The notes beneath the pieces are model-generated. The model worked only from the letters and a program-made list of their open reading frames with translations, had not been told where the DNA came from and did no database searches. This document shows positions 63,201-64,000 of a stretch of 64,000 nucleotides of DNA, piece after piece. Location: NCBI RefSeq assembly GCF_000949425.1, contig NZ_CP010976.1, forward strand, positions 1,612,001-1,676,000, read 5' to 3'. A program made the position numbers and the translations under genes. Every line of letters begins with the position of its first letter. The first letter of the stretch is position 1. The DNA is from Paenibacillus sp. IHBB 10380 (lineage in GTDB: Bacteria > Bacillota > Bacilli > Paenibacillales > Paenibacillaceae).

Positions 63201-64000
63201 TGATTGAGAGACTGAATGTACACAGGGAGGCAAACCGTAATCCGCTTTTCGATACGATGTTGGTATTACAGAACATGGAACACGCGGAATTGAACTTAGG
63301 AGAAGTGACGTTCAGTACGTATCCACATGAGAGCTCCTCGGCGAAATTTGATCTAACTCTAGAAGTACGCGAGGAGAAAGGAGAGCTCGAGTTTCGATTG
63401 GAATACCGAAACTTGTTCCACTCGAAAACGATTGAGCGAATGGCTGTACATTTTCTAAATATTTTGAAAGAAATTGGAAAAGATACAGAGCTACTTCTGT
63501 CGGACATCGAGTTGATGACAGAAGAGGAACGGGAGCAGGTGTTGGTAGCGTTTAACAAGACCGAGGCACCGTACCCGAGGGAGAAGACGATTAGCGAGCT
63601 GTTCGAGGAACAGGCGGAGAAAACTCCTGGGCAAGTAGCAGTGGTGTACGAAGAGCAGGAGTGGACGTACGAAGAGCTGAATGCCAGATCGAACCAAGTG
63701 GCGCGAATGCTGCGCAAGCATGGGGTAGGGGCCGAGACGATCGTGGGCATCATGGTGGAACGTTCGCTGGAAATGATGGCAGGAATCTTGGGCATCCTGA
63801 AGGCAGGAGGAGCGTATTTGCCGATTGACCCGGACTATCCGTCAGAGCGGATTGCGTACATGCTGGAGGATAGCGGAACGAAAATGCTGCTGACGCAGAA
63901 GCGGCTGATGGACCGAGTGGCGTTTGAAGGAAGCATCGTGGCGCTGGATGAGGCAGGCGTATATGCAGAGAAAGAGCGCGGGAATATCGCGGGCGAGCAT
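48236..64000 (+). CDS. NRPS B: C-A(Ile)-PCP / C-A-PCP / C-A(Val)-PCP-E / C-A-PCP / C-A... (cut by window end)
   Basis: The frame is open from the ATG at 48236 to the right edge, 5255 codons. It starts with a docking-type segment (NVEDINSLTPTQKGML). Module 1: C (HHHILLDGWS, His146), A (TSGSTG from 615) with pocket DGFFLGVVFK, one change from the Ile code, PCP Ser1004. Module 2: C (His1212), A with pocket DVTNFAMIYK (unassigned), PCP Ser2071. Module 3: C (HHIISDGGS, His2251), A with pocket DAFWIGGTFK (Val code), PCP Ser3107, E (HHLVIDGVSW, His3287; SFNYLG). Module 4: C (HHIIMDGWC, His3767), A with pocket DVEQIGCVDK (acidic, perhaps for a basic residue), PCP Ser4620. Module 5: C (HHIVFDGIS, His4798) and the first part of an A domain. 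The first C should take a D-residue from NRPS A. No thioesterase or reductase domain is in view. Confidence 0.9.
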   Translation, partial: MVNSKMDKKNVEDINSLTPTQKGMLFHYLRSPEERLYGNQLNLRIAGNIQPHLIKQAFNHLVRENQALRTVFRWKSIKEPVQIILKEHELVYTEKNFIHFSNNERTALLEEEIEHAQSNGFDLETVPFRVTLCLLSESECEVMISHHHILLDGWSLGILLRDFFTIYHSLHQGTEVIISARNSIKDYVKLLRSKDQADVKLFWQRYLEGYENDTVLPYDFITFDGAMKHRKKVFSLSEKFYKEMLHFVKEQKVTFAAFIYSVWGMILQRYNSADDVVFGTTVSGRSVNVKDIENTVGMFINTIPLRVKADGNQTVRDVLQTVDHALSQRVEHEVTSLVDIKSYIQCNPQNPFFDSIVVIENYPIDGIWNKESGMHITSHSSWDNTNFPLTLAVLPNDGLNLEFNFNERQFHEETIEKISNHFERVAREMINNSSLRVSELEFLSEVEKTQILYSFNETEAPYPREKTISELFEEQVEKTPEQVAVVYEGQEWTYEELNARSNQVARMLRKHGVGAETIVGIMVERSLEMMAGILGILKAGGAYLPIDPDYPTERIAYMLEDSGTKVLLTQKRLTDRAAFEGSIVVLDEAGVYAEEERGNIAGEHTAASLAYVIYTSGSTGKPKGTLISHFNIARVVKDTNYIEITSDDTLLQLSNYVFDGSTFDIWGALLNGAKLLLINRDSVLDASKLSTIIHKENITVVFMTTALFNALIDVNPECLSRVRKVLFGGEKVSGSHVEKAIKYLGETKIIHVYGPTESTVFSTYYAVDEVSSWTDNIPIGKPISNTKLYVMNSKNQLQPIGIAGELCIAGDGLARGYLNRPELTKEKFVENPFVPGERMYRTGDLARWLPDGNLEYLGRIDEQVKIRGFRIEPDEVRQQLMKHEAVEDAIVVARKEEEGEAYLCAYVVTEEELPVSVWRKHVGESLPEYMIPSYFVRMEHLPLTPNGKVDRKALPAPEGAVHTGVEYVAPRNDVEAKLADIWSEVLGLERIGVRDNFFELGGHSLKAMILVSRIHQELQVEVPLREVFGHVTIEAMAGYLQEAEKKTYTPIERVEVRAFYPVSPAQKRMYVVQQLEGAGVSYNMPMVLKVEGKLDRGRLGAALQTVVNRHEALRTSFDMADGELVQRVHAEVELDVAYEEASVAEMEVAVAYEEASVAEMEVAVVYEEASVAEIERLIETFIRPFDLSQAPLLRAGIIQLGKEEYVLVVDMHHIISDGVSINVFMQEFMQAYEGRELGERGIQYKDYAVWQQERIQKGEIEKQEQYWLGAFAGEVPVLELPTDYPRPAVQQFEGASVECALGEKYSQKLAKLSRKRGATLYMTLLAAYTVLLSKYTGQEDIVVGTPIAGRGHADLGEVMGMFVNTLALRNRPQGEKTFVSYLEDVKAQVLQAYENQEYPLEELVEKLGVRRDLSRNPLFDTLFALQNVEMKEFGLEGLKVSPYGYEGKIAKFDVGMQVVEGEGKLYFHVEYGSRLFRPETMERWSSHWLRLLEQVADQPEIRLSDIELMTEEEREQVLVSFNKTEAPYPREMTISELFEEQVTKTPKQVAVVYEGQEWTYEELNARSNQVARVLRKHGVGAETIVGIMVERSLEMMAGILGILKAGGAYLPIDPDYPSERIAYMLEDSGTKVLLTQKRLTDRVVFDGSIVALDEAGVYAEEERGNIAREHTAASLAYVIYTSGSTGKPKGVLVEHASLTNMLSAMQQRYPLQATGAYLLKTAYTFDVSITELFGWILGNGQLVIAKQGAEKDWAKLEEVIDRHSITHINFVPAMLQLVMNDGVEQEKVRKLEYVFVAGEALPSDLANKLNELWPDVSVENMYGPTEATIYATQYALGRKEGVHVPIGKPLPNTQVYVLSGANRLQPIGIAGELCIAGDGLARGYLNRPELTEEKFVENPFVPGERMYRTGDLVRWLPDGNLEYLGRIDEQVKIRGFRIELGEVREQLVKHEAVEDAIVVARKGEEGEAYLCAYVVTEAELPVSTWRKHMGESLPEYMIPSYFVRMEQLPLTPNGKVDRKALPAPEGTVHTGMEYVAPRNDVEAKLADIWSEVLGLERIGVRDNFFELGGHSLKAMMLVSRIHQELQVEMPLREVFGNATIEAMAGYLQEAEKTTYTPIERVEARAFYPVSPAQKRVYVVQQLEGAGVSYNMPTVLKLEGKLDRGRLGEALQTVVNRNEALRTSFDMADGGLVQRVHAEVELAVAYEETSVEEIERLIETFIRPFDLSQAPLLRAGIIQLGKEEHVLVVDMHHIISDGGSINLFMQEFMQAYEGRELGKRGIQYKDYAVWQQERIRKGDIEKQEQYWLESFAGEVPVLELPTDYPRLGLQQFEGASVGCELGEEYSQKLAKLSLERGATLYMTLLAAYTVLLSKYTGQEDIVVGTPIAGRGHADLGEVMGMFVNTLALRNRPQGEKTFVSYLEDVKTQVLQAYENQEYPLEELVEKLGVRRDLSRNPLFDTLFALQNVEMKEFALEGLKVSPYGYEGKIAKFDVSVQAVEGEGKLYFHVEYGSRLFRQETMERWSNHWLRLLEQVSDQPEIKLSDIELLTEEEREQVLVSFNETEAPYPREKTISELFEEQAEKTPGQVAVVYEGQEWTYEELNARSNQVARVLRKHGVGAETIVGIMVERSLEMMAGILGILKAGGAYLPIDPDYPAERIAYMLEDSGTKVLLTQKRLTDRVAFDGSIVALDEAGVYAEEYRGNIAGDHTAASLAYVIYTSGSTGKPKGVLVEQRNVVRLVKNTNYVEFGEGDRILQTGALVFDASTFEIWGALLNGLRLYLSAEHRILDPLHLGQSIEQYGITTMWLTASLFNQVVQERIETFSGLKTLIVGGEALSVEHVNRVREAHGELKIVNGYGPTENTTFSASYVIDGEQEGTIPIGKAINHSKVYVLGGVNRLQPIGVAGELCVAGDGLARGYLNRPELTKEKFVENPFVPGERMYRTGDLARWLPDGNLEYLGRIDEQVKIRGFRIEPDEVRQQLMKHEAVKDAVVVARKEEEGQAYLCAYVVTEEELPVSAWRKHMGESLPEYMIPSYFVRVEQLPLTPNGKVDRKALPAPEGAVHTGLEYVAPRNDMEAKLANVWSEVLGLERIGVRDNFFELGGDSIKAIQISARLHKQQLKLEIANLFLHPTIEDVSLYVRQVEMSIDQGQVKGQVELTPIQRWFFEQDFQAKHHWNQSVMVYRQEGFNSEALREVLQELVAHHDALRMRYEGEGESVLQVNEGIEGNRIELSVVEIVGDEEEVARRIEAESELLQSSLNLESGPLMRAGLFKTGKGDHLLLAVHHLVIDGVSWRILFEDLAIGYEQKLANEEVNLPEKTNSYQQWSKELKEYANSRKLLKEKPYWKAVEEAEIARLPKDMEAEAQGNTWGESRIEIVEFTEEETEKLLRNVHQAYHTEMNDILLTGLTLAVEEWTGEERVGLTLEGHGREEVIKGVNVSRTVGWFTSMYPVVLEIKGREELGNQIKQAKETLRRIPNKGIGYGILKYVTEKERTQDLEFKQRPEISFNYLGQFDAEMGSGVFEGSGMPMGSAFHRDSERTYKLDVSGAIVGGKLQMSIQYPGREYREETIKGLLESYRDHLCRIIEHCVQKEDAERTPSDFSAKALNLESLEVILSKLEKIRDRNEVEDVYTLSSMQEGMLFHALAERGRSDYFVQLSLSVKGRLEIEALTTSFQRMVEKYSILRTNFLYEKIDQPYQVVWKTRKANVYYEDIRELAEEEKEARLQQYENGEKEKGFDLSKDLLMKLSVIQTGEETYKVIWSYHHIIMDGWCTGIVLGDLFKYYVQLKSGQRVELEKSYPYSDYIQWLEEQDQEEALEYWENYLRGYEQQASVPAQRKGEGNGEYRQEEVIVTVGEKESGQLNRLAQKYQVTINTMVQAIWGTLLQRYNQASDVVFGSVVSGRPAEIEGVEKMVGLFVNTIPIRVYAEPTERFADLVQGMQHRALASEKYDYVSLADVQARSQVKQGLLDHIMTFQNFPIGEELKNQTDGEGLGFEIEGVEAFEQTNYDFNITVIPGKQLTFKMNYNAKAHDQEFIRRIGQHVERIIQQVVKHPELRIQELDIVTEEEREQVLVSFNKTEAPYPREKTISELFEEQVEKTPGQVAVVYEGQEWTYEELNARSNQVARVLRKHGVGAETIVGILVERSLEMMAGILGILKAGGAYLPIDPSYPVERIAYMLEDSGTKVLLTQRHLTERSSIEQKVLLLDECVDTEERNNLDTIIGPHNLAYIMYTSGSTGKPKGVLIEHQSVVNLCIWFGHTYNLDEHQRILQNTSISFDVSVEEMFATLLHGGSLYLTSDKESYHREKFRAFIRENNIHIVQLVPSTIQEFILNGEKLESIRVLICGGEALPPSIKQAVVELGYNLYNCYGPTETTVDAITSRCADTKSVVIGSPIANTRVYITNSYGQLQPIGVSGELCIAGDGVARGYFNRPELTAEKFVASSFIPGERMYKTGDLAKWLPDGHIEYVGRIDQQVKIRGYRIEIGEIEDVLLTHQAVKDAVVTARQGQHGDTYLCAYVVAVSELDIQKLRAHLRDQLPSYMVPSFFIQIPSVPTTENGKVDKMRLPHPNEASLVSNEYVAPANAIEDGLCDIWKNLLGLDQVSVTESFTDIGGHSLHMMRMLSYIHQEFQVDISIRDLFVYNTIRTLAQYISSAEVRLYEAIPIVESRDLYPVSSAQKRIYLLEKLSGANYNMSGVFLVEGALDVKCLENALKHLIRRHDILRTAFVWGDGEPMQRIEDEVSFELHYQEVTEVQIPELMARFARPFDLMDPPLLRVGLLKLGEQRYALLFDMHHIVFDGISMSIFINELGKLYAGEELERSWIQYKDYAVWQQAGLRGDSLKRQEAYWLNVFKDVPPVLMLPTDKPRFASQRFEGSSLIFKADKEIAEPLYRLAAETETTLYMVLLAAYNVLLSKYTGQDDIVVGSAFAGRSHAELEGLIGMFVNTVALRNRPEGRKGFRLFLGEVKECVLMAYENQDYPFEELIERLNVHREANRNPLFDTMLVLQNMEHAELNLGEVTFSTYPHESSSAKFDLTLEVREEKGELEFRLEYRNLFHSKTIERMAVHFLNILKEIGKDTELLLSDIELMTEEEREQVLVAFNKTEAPYPREKTISELFEEQAEKTPGQVAVVYEEQEWTYEELNARSNQVARMLRKHGVGAETIVGIMVERSLEMMAGILGILKAGGAYLPIDPDYPSERIAYMLEDSGTKMLLTQKRLMDRVAFEGSIVALDEAGVYAEKERGNIAGEH
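49611..50107 (+). repeat. A-domain N-terminal repeat, copy 1
   Basis: Runs from EAPYPREKTISELFEEQ to TSGSTGKPKG. Nearly the same sequence recurs at 52806, 55924, 60481 and 63560. The DNA turns GC-rich here. Confidence 0.9.
50108..50629 (+). other. Variable A-domain core cassette, Ile type
   Basis: About 520 bp between constant repeats, AT-richer than its flanks. It holds the specificity residues of module 1 (FDGSTFDIWG, FMTTALF, VLFGGE, HVYGPTESTVF). Confidence 0.75.
50630..53305 (+). repeat. Long NRPS repeat, copy 1 (A C-terminal part-PCP-C-A N-terminal part)
   Basis: Starts at CCTATCGG and ends at the KPKG motif of the next A domain. It is colinear with 53831-56422 apart from an extra 84 bp, which is the tandem 42-bp expansion. 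Confidence 0.85.
51641..51766 (+). repeat. 42-bp tandem repeat, three copies, in frame
   Basis: Copies begin at 51641, 51683 and 51725. Each encodes 14 residues close to VAYEEASVAEMEVA; the third diverges at its end. The matching place in the next module (about 54840) has a single copy. Confidence 0.9.
53306..53830 (+). other. Variable A-domain core cassette, unassigned specificity
   Basis: About 525 bp between the constant repeats, with the pocket DVTNFAMIYK (FDVSITELFG, INFVPAML, YVFVAGE, ENMYGPTEATIY). It resembles the third A domain of NRPS A in protein sequence. Confidence 0.75.
53831..56422 (+). repeat. Long NRPS repeat, copy 2
   Basis: Starts at CCTATTGG; the same domain span as copy 1 at 50630. 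It contains one copy only of the 42-bp unit. Confidence 0.85.
56423..56938 (+). other. Variable A-domain core cassette, Val type
   Basis: About 515 bp holding the pocket DAFWIGGTFK (FDASTFEIWG, MWLTASLF, LIVGGE, NGYGPTENTTF). Confidence 0.75.
56939..57540 (+). repeat. A C-terminal/PCP repeat, third partial copy
   Basis: Matches the start of the two long repeats from CCTATCGG to the PCP, then diverges just before the PCP serine, where GGHSLKA becomes GGDSIKA ahead of an epimerisation domain. Confidence 0.8.
60481..60819 (+). repeat. A-domain N-terminal repeat, copy 4 (short)
   Basis: Matches the others up to LEDSGTKVLLTQ and then diverges into AT-richer sequence that continues through module 4 and the next C domain to about 63500. 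Confidence 0.85.
63560..64000 (+). repeat. A-domain N-terminal repeat, copy 5 (cut by window end)
   Basis: The same constant segment again, opening the fifth A domain of NRPS B. The window stops before the A3 motif, so its specificity is not visible. Confidence 0.85.

Noticed and set aside
49611..64000. Regularly spaced repeats as a CRISPR or satellite array
   Set aside because: Units are hundreds to thousands of bases long, in frame, and encode A, PCP and C domains.

Overview
The window looks like chromosome from a Gram-positive, low-GC, spore-former-type Firmicute, most likely Paenibacillus or a close relative. This rests on strong AGGAGG-type ribosome sites, frequent TTG/GTG starts, Fur boxes of the Bacillus type, a four-gene pdh operon, SLH-domain remnants and very large NRPS genes. 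The genus is an inference from gene content; no rRNA or marker gene is present.

Layout. (1) 1-10.3 kb: one tightly packed + strand operon, cut by the left edge, for a Tad/type IVc-pilus-like export machine. It encodes a Ser/Thr kinase fused to a MinD-like domain, a SAF-domain (CpaB-like) protein, two more MinD/CpaE-like proteins, a membrane-anchored CpaF ATPase, a TadB-TadC-like fusion, two pilin-like proteins and two further single-TM proteins. (2) 10.4-14 kb: an ABC-F ATPase (YfmM type), a ThiF/MoeB-family E1-like enzyme and an atypical OmpR-family response regulator. (3) 14.2-17.6 kb: an iron-uptake patch with three Fur boxes, two substrate-binding lipoproteins, and an AraC regulator whose frame runs without a stop into the second lipoprotein. 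(4) 17.7-32.1 kb: housekeeping genes, namely an NlpC/P60 hydrolase, thiN, a TRIC/UPF0126 membrane protein, a low-molecular-weight tyrosine phosphatase, an esterase, pdhABCD, thyA-dfrA, gltD, an amidase and a methyltransferase. (5) 32.2-35.7 kb: a zone of decay with a frameshifted GNAT acetyltransferase, a clpP paralogue with an internal deletion and a frameshift, a headless and frameshifted SLH protein, and a truncated insertion sequence. (6) 36.4-64 kb: two giant NRPS genes; the second runs off the right edge.

The NRPS genes form one assembly line. Gene A is AL-KR-PCP / C-A(Thr)-PCP / C-A(unassigned)-PCP-E. Gene B is C-A(Ile)-PCP / C-A(unassigned)-PCP / C-A(Val)-PCP-E / C-A(probably basic)-PCP / C-A... 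(cut). Binding-pocket residues were read by eye against the GrsA positions. The N-terminal adenylating domain plus ketoreductase suggests that an alpha-keto acid is loaded and reduced to an alpha-hydroxy acyl cap. Together with Thr next in line, this recalls linear lipopeptides of the bogorol/brevibacillin type (alpha-hydroxy acyl cap followed by dehydrobutyrine), but the later residue order does not match those I remember, so the product may be new.

The most striking structural observation is in gene B. Two 2.6-kb repeats, each running from the C-terminal part of one A domain through PCP and C into the N-terminal part of the next A domain, frame short (~0.5 kb), compositionally different A-domain cores that set amino-acid choice. 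The two repeats differ in length by exactly 84 bp, which equals two extra copies of a 42-bp tandem repeat inside one condensation domain. Many apparent antisense reading frames in 49-64 kb are shadows of this GC-rich repeated sequence.
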